NCBI GenBank assembly: GCA_002305535.1
Contig: DBRE01000091.1
Span: forward strand, 1,599 to 19,308
Direction of reading: 5' to 3'
From: Syntrophomonas sp. UBA1376
GTDB taxonomy: Bacteria > Bacillota > Syntrophomonadia > Syntrophomonadales > Syntrophomonadaceae
DNA length: 17,710 nt
The position numbers and the translations under genes were made by a program. Shown here one piece after another: positions 1 through 6,647 of the stretch. The notes under the pieces are model-generated. The model had not been told where the DNA came from and did no database searches. It saw only the letters and a program-made list of their open reading frames with translations. Numbering within the stretch: position 1 is the stretch's first letter; each line of letters opens with the position of its first letter.

Positions 1-24
1 AGATAGCCTCTGATTCGCTCGCTC

Positions 25-459
25 CTATGCGTGGGCTTTTTTCACCAGGCGGTTGTAAATCGGGGGAGGAACCACGTGACGAGATAGATCGATTATTCTC
101 TCAATCCATATCAAAAGTCGAACATCCCCATCCCAATACCCCTCCAACACATCATGGCTGACACTCTCCATCAAGCGTTTGACTACCAGAGCCACCAGTA
201 ACACATCATCCACCTGACCTAAGAAGGGTATCATGTCCGGCAAAAAGTCCAGGGGAAGCAGGACATAGCCAATAGTACCTGCCAATAGAGCCCTATCGGT
301 GGTGCTAACTGCTGGGTCTTTAGATAATCGGTATAACAGCTTTAGAAAATTGGGTATAAGCAACAAGGCTTCCTGGAGGACTTTTTCAGCCATCCGGGGA
401 CTTCCTTTTGACCCATGCTCATGCTCCTGGTTTCCTTCCCGATCGAAATCAGATTCCAT
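25..459 (-). CDS. DUF1232 (YkvA-like) small membrane protein
   Basis: A 144-residue protein whose centre matches the DUF1232 family. The diagnostic stretch LPLDFLPDMIPFLG lies at about residues 68-81 and is followed by an Asp-Asp pair. The segment around residues 55-95 is hydrophobic and probably sits in or on the membrane. The first 22 residues are charged, rich in Glu, His and Gly, and probably disordered. The ATG at 457-459 is preceded by an SD-like AGGGAGGAA about 6 nt upstream, which supports this start. It follows rodA by 46 nt on the same strand and may be read from the rodA promoter. The molecular function of DUF1232 proteins is not established, and the place next to rodA does not by itself prove a role in cell-wall growth. 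Family assignment is fairly sure; function is unknown. Confidence 0.85.
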   Translation of the reverse strand: MESDFDREGNQEHEHGSKGSPRMAEKVLQEALLLIPNFLKLLYRLSKDPAVSTTDRALLAGTIGYVLLPLDFLPDMIPFLGQVDDVLLVALVVKRLMESVSHDVLEGYWDGDVRLLIWIERIIDLSRHVVPPPIYNRLVKKAHA

Positions 460-476
460 TGGGCTTCCTCCCTTTG

Positions 477-496
477 TATACTACGCTTTTAGTATA
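477..496 (-). repeat. Short perfect inverted repeat before the DUF1232 gene
   Basis: TATACTA and TAGTATA form a perfect 7-bp stem around a 6-nt loop, a few bases upstream of the SD of the DUF1232 gene. Its first arm contains TATACT, a 5-of-6 match to a -10 box, but I see no -35 hexamer at proper distance. It could be an operator or a weak RNA hairpin in the rodA-DUF1232 spacer. There is no T-run, so it is not an intrinsic terminator. Confidence 0.4.
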
Positions 497-505
497 GCCC
501 GACTG

Positions 506-1642
506 CTAAAATACTATTTTCCGCCCCCGTACATTGACACTCAAAACTAGCCCAACTGCCAGGAAATTGGCTAGCATGGAGCTGCCTCCATAGCTTATAA
601 AAGGCAAGGGGATACCGGTAATAGGCATGATGCCGATTGACATACCAATATTTTCAAAGACATGAAACAGCCACATGGCAGCCACACCCACAGTTATCAG
701 AGTGCCAAATAGATCTTTGGCATGAAAACTTACATTAATGGTTCGCAATAGCAGGATGCCATAGAGCAAGACAACGGCAGCGGCTCCGACAAAACCCATT
801 TCCTCACCGATAAGAGCATAAATAAAGTCGGTATGATGCTCAGGCAGGAAATTGAGCTGTACCTGGGTACCGTTAAACAACCCCTGCCCGGTCAAGCCTC
901 CTGAGCCGATAGCGATCAGAGACTGGATAGTATTCCATCCTGCTCCTCGGCCTCCCTGTCCATCCTCATAGGGGTTCAGGAAAACCGTCAGTCGTTGGAG
1001 TTGATAATCCTCCAAAGGCAACCACATGCCCAATTGAAAGTGCAAAAACAGCATCAGTGCTGTCGCACCTGCACCGAATGCCAGCAATCCTCCCAGCACA
1101 CGGGGATTGGCACCGGCTACAAACAGCATCACAATCGTAATAGCAATGTAAACCAGCGCTGTACCCAGATCCGGTTGCATCAATATGAGCATAAAAGGTA
1201 CTCCCATATAAACCAAACAGGGTAAAATCTCCCCAAGAGTATTGAGCATCCCTTTACGCTTATTTAGGAAATCGGCAAAAGCAATAGCCAACATTATTTT
1301 AGTAAACTCAGCCGGTTGAATGGCCGGCAGTGGTCCCAGGCTGATCCACCCGGTTGTTCCACGTTGTTCTTCCCCTATCACTAAAACCGCTATCAGCAAG
1401 AACACTGAAATTCCATAGAATAAAATACTATACCGTCGCAAATGGCTGTAGTCATAGCTCAGCACCAGTATGGCACCCACCAGACCTAGGAAAACAAAAA
1501 CCGCCTGTTTTTTAACATAATAATAAGGATCCCCAGAAATGCCCTGGCTGGCACTGGTCAGAGCCACCAAACCAAAGCCCAGGATTACTATGAGGCTTAT
1601 TAAAAAAGGTTTATCTATAAATTTCAGCCGCTTCAGGTTCAA
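506..1642 (-). CDS. rodA: RodA, SEDS-family peptidoglycan glycosyltransferase
   Basis: A polytopic membrane protein of 378 residues, the usual size for RodA, which polymerises lipid II glycan strands as partner of the class B PBP2 in the elongasome. SEDS landmarks are visible: QPAEFTK at about 109-115, QPDLGTA at about 156-162, FLPEHHTDF at about 265-273 (its Asp is the presumed catalytic residue), and the C-terminal GIPLPFISYGGSSM at about 343-356. An ATG exists 21 nt upstream (1661-1663), but it lacks an SD and would lie before the predicted transcription start. The TTG at 1640-1642 has AGGGGAGGT 6 nt upstream, so I place the start there. FtsW and SpoVE are relatives; the neighbourhood of mreBCD, mrdA and min genes favours RodA. 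It lies behind minE, separated by a repeat-bearing spacer, and has its own promoter. Confidence 0.92.
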   Translation of the reverse strand: MNLKRLKFIDKPFLISLIVILGFGLVALTSASQGISGDPYYYVKKQAVFVFLGLVGAILVLSYDYSHLRRYSILFYGISVFLLIAVLVIGEEQRGTTGWISLGPLPAIQPAEFTKIMLAIAFADFLNKRKGMLNTLGEILPCLVYMGVPFMLILMQPDLGTALVYIAITIVMLFVAGANPRVLGGLLAFGAGATALMLFLHFQLGMWLPLEDYQLQRLTVFLNPYEDGQGGRGAGWNTIQSLIAIGSGGLTGQGLFNGTQVQLNFLPEHHTDFIYALIGEEMGFVGAAAVVLLYGILLLRTINVSFHAKDLFGTLITVGVAAMWLFHVFENIGMSIGIMPITGIPLPFISYGGSSMLANFLAVGLVLSVNVRGRKIVF

Positions 1643-1665
1643 GGTATGACCTCCCCTATCCATTC

Positions 1666-1695
1666 ATTATATCGGCACCAGTTCGCAACTGTCTA
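1666..1695 (-). promoter_or_regulatory. Sigma-A-type promoter of rodA
   Basis: On the minus strand TAGACA (1690-1695, 5 of 6 to TTGACA) and a perfect TATAAT (1666-1671) are separated by 18 nt. Transcription would begin near 1659, just upstream of the AGGGGAGGT SD and the TTG start of rodA. A 6-bp inverted repeat, CTGTCT/AGACAG at 1689-1709, overlaps the -35 box and could be an operator. The hexamers are seen directly; promoter activity is inferred. Confidence 0.7.
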
Positions 1696-1806
1696 CCCGA
1701 CAAAGACAGGCAGATATAGCCTAATAATGTTAATGAATAGCATGAGGAACCTAGCGGCTGTTAACGTGAAGAGGATACTAAGGAAGGGCGGGATGTAAGA
1801 GAATGA

Positions 1807-1965
1807 GAAACGTCCCATGTCGCAACCCTTGAAGATCTTTATTGAATGTCATACTGAGGGAGAGGAACGACCGAAGGATCTTTCCCTCTGGTACCAGTAA
1901 GATTCTTCGGCTAGCCTCCGAATGACATTAACTTTTTTTGTAGTCTCGAACCGTCTCCTGTCGCA
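1807..1965. repeat. Composite intergenic repeat: inverted repeat flanked by imperfect direct repeats
   Basis: The spacer between minE and rodA has no gene. It holds an interrupted inverted repeat with arms at 1845-1882 and 1899-1929. The outer parts match 13 of 15 bases (AATGTCATACTGAGG against the reverse complement of the far arm) and the inner parts 11 of 12 (CCGAAGGATCTT). The loop contains a 10-bp palindrome, CTGGTACCAG (1888-1897). An 18-nt imperfect direct repeat flanks it at 1807-1824 and 1948-1965 (15 of 18 identical, sharing CGTC and TGTCGCA). Arms of the GTCAT...CTGAGG...GAAGAATCTT type resemble interspersed hairpin repeats scattered in many bacterial genomes. No transposase is present. 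The rest of the spacer (1711-1806 and 1966-2039) shows nothing I recognise. Confidence 0.7.
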
Positions 1966-2039
1966 CGATTACGAACTCACGGGGGTATGTAGGCATCGCC
2001 CTTCCAAATTACCCGTTATTCATGCAACAGGATGCGGGG

Positions 2040-2312
2040 TTATTGGTTGACAGCGCGGCGGAAGCCTTTCACCGGGATGTTGGCGATCAAAGCCACGGCG
2101 TCCTCTTCATTGGCCAGGTCTACCACCAGGGCGTCTTCATCAATTTCCATGTATTCTCTTATGACCCTGATCAGGTCCTCCTTCAAAGCATTGAGCAGTT
2201 CCGGAGAGCTAGAACTGCGGTCATGGACCAACACCAATCGCAGGCGTTCTTTGGCAATATCTCTGCTGGTCATATTTTCCCGATAGAAAAGTTTGCTAAT
2301 CAAATCAAACAA
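2040..2312 (-). CDS. minE: MinE, topological specificity factor of the Min system
   Basis: A 90-residue protein of normal MinE length. The N-terminal amphipathic segment FDLISKLF is the expected membrane-targeting sequence. The region MTSRDIAKERLRLVLVHDR (about residues 14-32) is the anti-MinCD helix that stimulates the MinD ATPase. The C-terminal half, with IREYMEIDEDAL, is the dimerisation domain. MinE displaces MinC from MinD and drives pole-to-pole redistribution so that the Z ring forms only at midcell. The start is TTG at 2310-2312, well supported by a perfect AAAGGAGG (2321-2328) 8 nt upstream. It is the last gene of minCDE, 17 nt after minD. No intrinsic terminator is visible directly behind it. 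Confidence 0.95.
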   Translation of the reverse strand: MFDLISKLFYRENMTSRDIAKERLRLVLVHDRSSSSPELLNALKEDLIRVIREYMEIDEDALVVDLANEEDAVALIANIPVKGFRRAVNQ

Positions 2313-2329
2313 CCGTCTCTCCTCCTTTG

Positions 2330-3130
2330 CTAGCGTGCTAGTTTGATTATTTTCTTAAAACGGTTCATGAAGCTGTTGTTGTCATTAGGATCCAGTAAAG
2401 CTACCTCTTCACCCATAATTCTTCGGGCAATGCGCCGATAAGCTCCCCCCGCCCGGGAATTGGTTTCTAAAACCGCTGGCTCTCCTTTGTTAGTTGACAC
2501 TATGATCAGTTCATCTTCTGGAACTACTCCCAGCAGATCTATAGATAAAATATCTATGATGTCATCGATATCCATCATGTCGCCCCGTTTGACCATCGAT
2601 TGGCGCATACGATTGATAATTAAACGCGCTCGACTCAGTCCAGCCGCCTCCAACAGTCCAATAATCCGATCAGCATCCCGAACCGAGGACACCTCGGGGG
2701 TAGCCACCACAATAGCATCATCAGCACCGGCGATAGCATTTCTAAAACCCTGCTCGATCCCAGCTGGACAATCCACCAGAATGAAATCGTATTGCTTACG
2801 CAACTCATTAGTTAAATTCTTCATTTGGTGTGGAGTTACGGAAGACTTATCCTTGGTCTGAGCAGCCGGCAACAAAGACATGCCTTCAAAGCGTTTGTCA
2901 CGTATCAAGGCCTGTTTTAGCTTACAGTGTCCATTTACCAGATCAACAATATCGAAAACAATCCGGTTTTCCAAACCCATGACTACGTCCAGATTGCGCA
3001 GACCAATATCAGTATCGACCAGGACGACCTTTTGACCCATCATGGCTAATGCGGTACCCAGATTGGCAGTGGTGGTGGTTTTCCCAACTCCTCCTTTGCC
3101 AGATGTTATTACAATGACTTTCCCCTTCAT
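2330..3130 (-). CDS. minD: MinD, septum-site-determining ATPase
   Basis: A 266-residue ParA/MinD-type ATPase. The deviant Walker A motif GKGGVGKT is at residues 11-18, with the signature lysine at 12. The switch region DTDIGLRNLD starts near residue 39, and FILVDCPAG is the Walker B/switch II segment. The last dozen residues, NRFKKIIKLAR, form the basic amphipathic membrane-targeting helix. ATP-bound MinD dimers bind the membrane and recruit MinC, and MinE triggers hydrolysis. The ATG at 3128-3130 has GGGAGGA about 6 nt upstream. It lies between minC (14-nt gap) and minE (17-nt gap), clearly one transcription unit. The C-terminal helix and the adjacent minC and minE rule out a generic ParA or a flagellar FlhG. 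Confidence 0.97.
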   Translation of the reverse strand: MKGKVIVITSGKGGVGKTTTTANLGTALAMMGQKVVLVDTDIGLRNLDVVMGLENRIVFDIVDLVNGHCKLKQALIRDKRFEGMSLLPAAQTKDKSSVTPHQMKNLTNELRKQYDFILVDCPAGIEQGFRNAIAGADDAIVVATPEVSSVRDADRIIGLLEAAGLSRARLIINRMRQSMVKRGDMMDIDDIIDILSIDLLGVVPEDELIIVSTNKGEPAVLETNSRAGGAYRRIARRIMGEEVALLDPNDNNSFMNRFKKIIKLAR

Positions 3131-3144
3131 GGTTTATCCTCCCA

Positions 3145-3771
3145 TCATATTTTTAAGTTATCAATGATCACTTTGCCATCGCGAATACGGGCTACCTCCG
3201 GGTCTCTATCAGTCACCACCTCTCCATCGGGTGGACGAGTGATATGGTTCGCAATGCGAATCTGAGTTGGATTAAGGCGAAAGGCAGCTACAACCGCAGT
3301 TTCATCCCCACCTGCACCAGCATGGGCTATTCCCCTCAAAGACCCCATTACCAAAATGTTTCCCCTGGCGACCACCTCCGCGCCGGGATTGATATCACCC
3401 AATATGACCACGTTGCCATTACTAGATATTTTTTGACCTGAGCGAAGATTGCGGCACAACAGGAGAGTTTCGCCGTACTCTGGCATACCTTCCAAGACCA
3501 GCTTATCAGGATACGCAGCATCGGATTGATGGGGACAACTCATGATTTCTCTCAGATGTAGCCCGTGATCCAGTAAGATGTCTTCGATTTCCCTGACCTG
3601 CTTATTGGTTAATTGCTTAGTGCCAACGTTAAGGCAGACAAAAGCCCCCAACATATAATCATCCAGGGTATTGATCTGCACCGCCAGGCTCCTTTTTATT
3701 GCAGCGAAGGTCTTTTCCCCACTTAAATCCAACCACAGTTCCCCATTGGCTCTTCTCAGGGTTGTTGACAC
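3145..3771 (-). CDS. minC: MinC, FtsZ-ring inhibitor
   Basis: MinC, 208 residues from the start chosen here. The C-terminal beta-helix domain is unmistakable (about residues 105-185: RSGQKISSNGNVVILGDINP, then ARGNILVMGSLRGIAHAG, and later ITRPP). It dimerises and binds MinD. The N-terminal domain (about 1-80), which antagonises FtsZ polymerisation, is more divergent but has the expected pattern, including LNVGTKQLTNKQV. The longest frame begins at TTG 3793-3795 (216 aa), but that codon has no well-placed SD. The GTG at 3769-3771 has GGAGGG 8 nt upstream and is preferred, with moderate confidence. First gene of minCDE, downstream of the mrdA terminator, so it should have its own promoter, but I could not identify convincing hexamers between 3772 and 3860. 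Confidence 0.92.
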   Translation of the reverse strand: MSTTLRRANGELWLDLSGEKTFAAIKRSLAVQINTLDDYMLGAFVCLNVGTKQLTNKQVREIEDILLDHGLHLREIMSCPHQSDAAYPDKLVLEGMPEYGETLLLCRNLRSGQKISSNGNVVILGDINPGAEVVARGNILVMGSLRGIAHAGAGGDETAVVAAFRLNPTQIRIANHITRPPDGEVVTDRDPEVARIRDGKVIIDNLKI

Positions 3772-3860
3772 AGCTATGACCCTCCATTCAAACAAAAACC
3801 TAACTCGCTCCCCACAGCAGTCTTTATTAATTCAATTATTTCCATTTTTTTCCTTTGATG

Positions 3861-3904
3861 AAAAATAAAAAAAGAGCGGCATTTTCTAAGAAATACCTCT
3901 CTTT
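3861..3904 (-). terminator. Intrinsic terminator of the mre-mrdA operon
   Basis: On the minus strand a 14-bp stem (3891-3904 with 3871-3884) has one A-G mismatch and one G-T wobble, a 6-nt loop, and is followed by seven Ts, an A and five more Ts. It stands about 60 nt after the mrdA stop and separates the elongation genes from minCDE. Among the candidates here it has the longest U-tract. Confidence 0.9.
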
Positions 3905-3966
3905 GAGTCGTTCTGCTAAAAAATTTTCCTGCAAGTTTCGCCAGGTTGATTCGACACTGCAGATTA

Positions 3967-6147
3967 TTAAGGTACAGTTGTCACCTCATCATCTTTCATT
4001 TCTTCATGGCCTTCCTCGTCAAATTCGCTGACTTCTTCATCGTTTCCTGCGTCAGTAATCGATGGGACTTCCGGTTCGTTCATGGTGATAGTCTCAGGCC
4101 TATTCGTCTGGATATCGGTAGTTTCAGGTTCGGCTAAGTGATCCTTGATACCGAAATACTGCTCGAGAATGTCACGACATACCAGTCCTGCTGATCCGCT
4201 ACCGCTGGGGCCGTATTCTACTATGCCGGCAAATGCTATCTCAGGATTATCGAAAGGTGCGAAAGCAACGAAGGTACCGAAAAAATCTTTCTTGGAGTCG
4301 TCACCTCTCCGGCCCGTTTCCGCCGTGCCCGTTTTGGCCCCCACCTGGATTTCTGGTGGGAAATGGTAGAACAAAAAGTGAGCAGTGCCACCAGGTTCAG
4401 TAACCGCCAGCATGGCGCGCTTGGTCTCCGCAATCGTGCTAGGAGAGACGTCCACTCGGTGCCTCAGGGTCGGTTTGACTTCCTTGATGGTTTTCCCCTC
4501 AGGTGACACCACTCTTTTTAGGATATAGGGCTCCATTAGTGAGCCCCCATTGGCAATAGTGGCAACATAGTTGGCCAACTGTATGACCGTGTAGTCATTA
4601 GAACCTTGACCGATCGACATGTTGTAGGTGTCAAAAGACTGCCAGGTAGTGTCAAACTTATAGTCTATTTGATACTGCGCTTCTAACAAAGCCTTCTCAT
4701 TTTTTTGACGGTTTTGGAGATCATTGCGCTCCTTTTCGGTGGCGGCATCATTGAGAAGCTGTTGGTAGCGTTCCTCTAACTCCTGGCGCAATCGATCATA
4801 TTTCCGATCGATGAGCAAAGCGTTGATTTCCTTTTTCCAGGCAGCTGTGGGCAGCAGCCCTTTGGACTCGTGAGGTAAATCTATCCCCGTTTTTTGGCCT
4901 AGTCCAAATTGATCGGCTACGTGTACGATCCTTTCGTGACCAGCGCGACGTCCCATTTCCTGAAAGTAAGTGTTGCAGGAAACTGCCATACCCGAATAAT
5001 AATTGCGCTGACCATGGACACCAGTACATTTAATATAAGGTGCCAACCAGTAAGCACCTCCGCAACTGACTGAATAATCTCTAGGATTCATATTACCTGA
5101 TTCCAGAGCAGCCATACCGGTAACAGGCTTGAAGATCGATCCAGGGGCATAGGTGGCCTGAATGGCACGGTTGAGTGCCGCTCCGGGATTCATTGGATCA
5201 TAGCCTTCTCCCTGGGGAAAGTAATAAGCAGCCTTTTCGGTGCTGATGTTTCCTTTCCAATCATCTGGGTTCAAGGCTGGTATACTGGTCATAGCCAGAA
5301 CTTCCCCAGTGCGAACATTAAGCACTACCGCTGAACCGACTTTAGCTTTGGGATTACTCTTCTGCAGCTCTTCCAAAGTTCTTTGCATGCTCTGATCCAG
5401 AACCTGCTGTAACTTATAATCAATACTCAAATAAATATTGTTACCCGGTTCAGGCTCCAAAGTGACCAGTTCCTTTACCGGACGGCCGGAAGCGTCCACT
5501 TCCATACGCCGGGCTCCATCCTTGCCACGCAAAATAGATTCGTACTGTTTTTCGATGCCCGATTTGCCGATTAGGCTGTTTATCGAATAAGTGCCTTCTG
5601 TTTGAGCCATTTCTTCTTGATTGATAGAATGGATGTAACCCAGTAAATGCCCGGCTAATTCGCCACCCGGGTAATAACGCAGTGGTTCCACTGTAATGTT
5701 TACTCCGACCAGATCCTGACGGTTCTCTTCCAGTTTGACCACCAGTTCCCAGGGAATATCCCGTATAAGTGTTATGGGTTCAAAGAGACGATACTTTTGC
5801 CCCTCGATCTTTTCTTCAATAACATCCCGAGTGATATCCGGATAGTAGTCCCTCAAAGCCTCCACCAAGCGGTTTAATACCGCTTCATCTATCTGGTTGT
5901 CCACCAAAGAGAGATTCAAAGTATAAACCAATTCATTAGCCGCCAGGGTTTCTCCCGAGTTGGCATAGATCTCCCCTCGGGGAGCTTTGATGGAGACTAG
6001 CCGTATACGGTTTTCCTTAGCCTGGGCTTGGTAGCGCTCATTGTCAAACAGTTGAATAACCATTAGTCGCAGACAAAGCGCCACCATAAGCGTTAACACA
6101 ATATAGGAAAATATTTTTAATTTTTGGTTCAATTCATCCGTTTTCAC
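3967..6147 (-). CDS. mrdA: PBP2 (MrdA), class B penicillin-binding protein of the elongasome
   Basis: Peptidoglycan transpeptidase that cross-links new side-wall strands with RodA. From the start chosen here it has 726 residues: one N-terminal transmembrane helix (about 12-33), a pedestal/dimerisation region, and a transpeptidase domain with SIFK (337-340, catalytic Ser337), SCN (390-392) and KTGTAE (605-610). Two features are unusual: a charged, coiled-coil-like insertion at about 438-502 between SxN and KTG, and an acidic Glu/Asp/Thr-rich tail of about 55 residues. Length exceeds the roughly 600-650 residues of a typical PBP2 for these reasons. An upstream ATG (6202-6204) would overlap mreD by 58 nt. 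The GTG at 6145-6147 has GGGGAG 7 nt upstream and shares one base with the mreD stop (TAGTG), implying translational coupling, so it is preferred. Confidence 0.93.
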   Translation of the reverse strand: MKTDELNQKLKIFSYIVLTLMVALCLRLMVIQLFDNERYQAQAKENRIRLVSIKAPRGEIYANSGETLAANELVYTLNLSLVDNQIDEAVLNRLVEALRDYYPDITRDVIEEKIEGQKYRLFEPITLIRDIPWELVVKLEENRQDLVGVNITVEPLRYYPGGELAGHLLGYIHSINQEEMAQTEGTYSINSLIGKSGIEKQYESILRGKDGARRMEVDASGRPVKELVTLEPEPGNNIYLSIDYKLQQVLDQSMQRTLEELQKSNPKAKVGSAVVLNVRTGEVLAMTSIPALNPDDWKGNISTEKAAYYFPQGEGYDPMNPGAALNRAIQATYAPGSIFKPVTGMAALESGNMNPRDYSVSCGGAYWLAPYIKCTGVHGQRNYYSGMAVSCNTYFQEMGRRAGHERIVHVADQFGLGQKTGIDLPHESKGLLPTAAWKKEINALLIDRKYDRLRQELEERYQQLLNDAATEKERNDLQNRQKNEKALLEAQYQIDYKFDTTWQSFDTYNMSIGQGSNDYTVIQLANYVATIANGGSLMEPYILKRVVSPEGKTIKEVKPTLRHRVDVSPSTIAETKRAMLAVTEPGGTAHFLFYHFPPEIQVGAKTGTAETGRRGDDSKKDFFGTFVAFAPFDNPEIAFAGIVEYGPSGSGSAGLVCRDILEQYFGIKDHLAEPETTDIQTNRPETITMNEPEVPSITDAGNDEEVSEFDEEGHEEMKDDEVTTVP

Positions 6148-6647
6148 TAAAATTCTCCCCTGTCCATACGGAGCCATCCATCGTAGGTCGAATAATAATA
6201 CCACAGGTATAGAGGGCCTGCCAGAAGCAAGTTATATAAACTCTGGTAAAGGATACTAGATATGACTTCTACCTTTACAACACCACCACAAATCATCATT
6301 AAAAACACTACTGCCAAAGAGTTGATCAAGGTTCCGGCCACGACAGCAACTATGCCAACTAATAGATTCTCCTTGAACACATTGCCCTGGGTTTTACCAA
6401 TGATATATCCGGTCAACCCTTTGGCCAAAACATTGACACCGATAAACCGTCCCACATATAGATCTTCCAGCAGACCGCATAACATGCCATAGATGGTGCC
6501 ACGCTTTTCACCGGTAAAAAGAGCGTGGAACACCACAAAAATCAACACCAGATCTGGTATTGATCCCTTGATACTATATTGATTGAAAAAGGTGGACTGT
6601 ACAAATATCGCCAGAAATGGGAGGAAGGCTAGGATAACATAGCGCAT
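6147..6647 (-). CDS. mreD: MreD, rod-shape-determining membrane protein
   Basis: A 166-residue integral membrane protein with about five hydrophobic segments and few charged residues, typical of MreD in size and position. The N-terminus, with FLPFLAIFVQSTFF and then PDLVLIFVVFHALF, and the central GLLEDLYVGRFIGVNVLAKG with an acidic pair are family-like. MreD is part of the elongasome and works with MreC to connect MreB to PBP2 and RodA. The ATG at 6645-6647 overlaps the mreC stop by one base (TAATG), and its own stop overlaps the mrdA start by one base. The sequence is weakly conserved in this family, so identification leans partly on context, but the position between mreC and mrdA is decisive. 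Confidence 0.93.
   Translation of the reverse strand: MRYVILAFLPFLAIFVQSTFFNQYSIKGSIPDLVLIFVVFHALFTGEKRGTIYGMLCGLLEDLYVGRFIGVNVLAKGLTGYIIGKTQGNVFKENLLVGIVAVVAGTLINSLAVVFLMMICGGVVKVEVISSILYQSLYNLLLAGPLYLWYYYSTYDGWLRMDRGEF

Noticed and set aside
2460..2861. A 133-codon plus-strand frame opposite minD
   Set aside because: Ser/Ile-rich composition typical of the antisense of a conserved ATPase, no SD, no family resemblance, and fully inside minD.
3772..3795. Longer minC start at TTG 3793-3795
   Set aside because: Its nearest purine-rich stretch (GGGGAG) is about 12 nt away, whereas the GTG at 3769-3771 has GGAGGG at 8 nt. Not fully excluded, because a first strand could include the extra residues.
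6148..6204. Longer mrdA start at ATG 6202-6204
   Set aside because: It would overlap mreD by 58 nt and adds 19 residues not typical of a PBP2 N-terminus, and the GTG at 6145-6147 has a good SD and a 1-nt overlap with the mreD stop.
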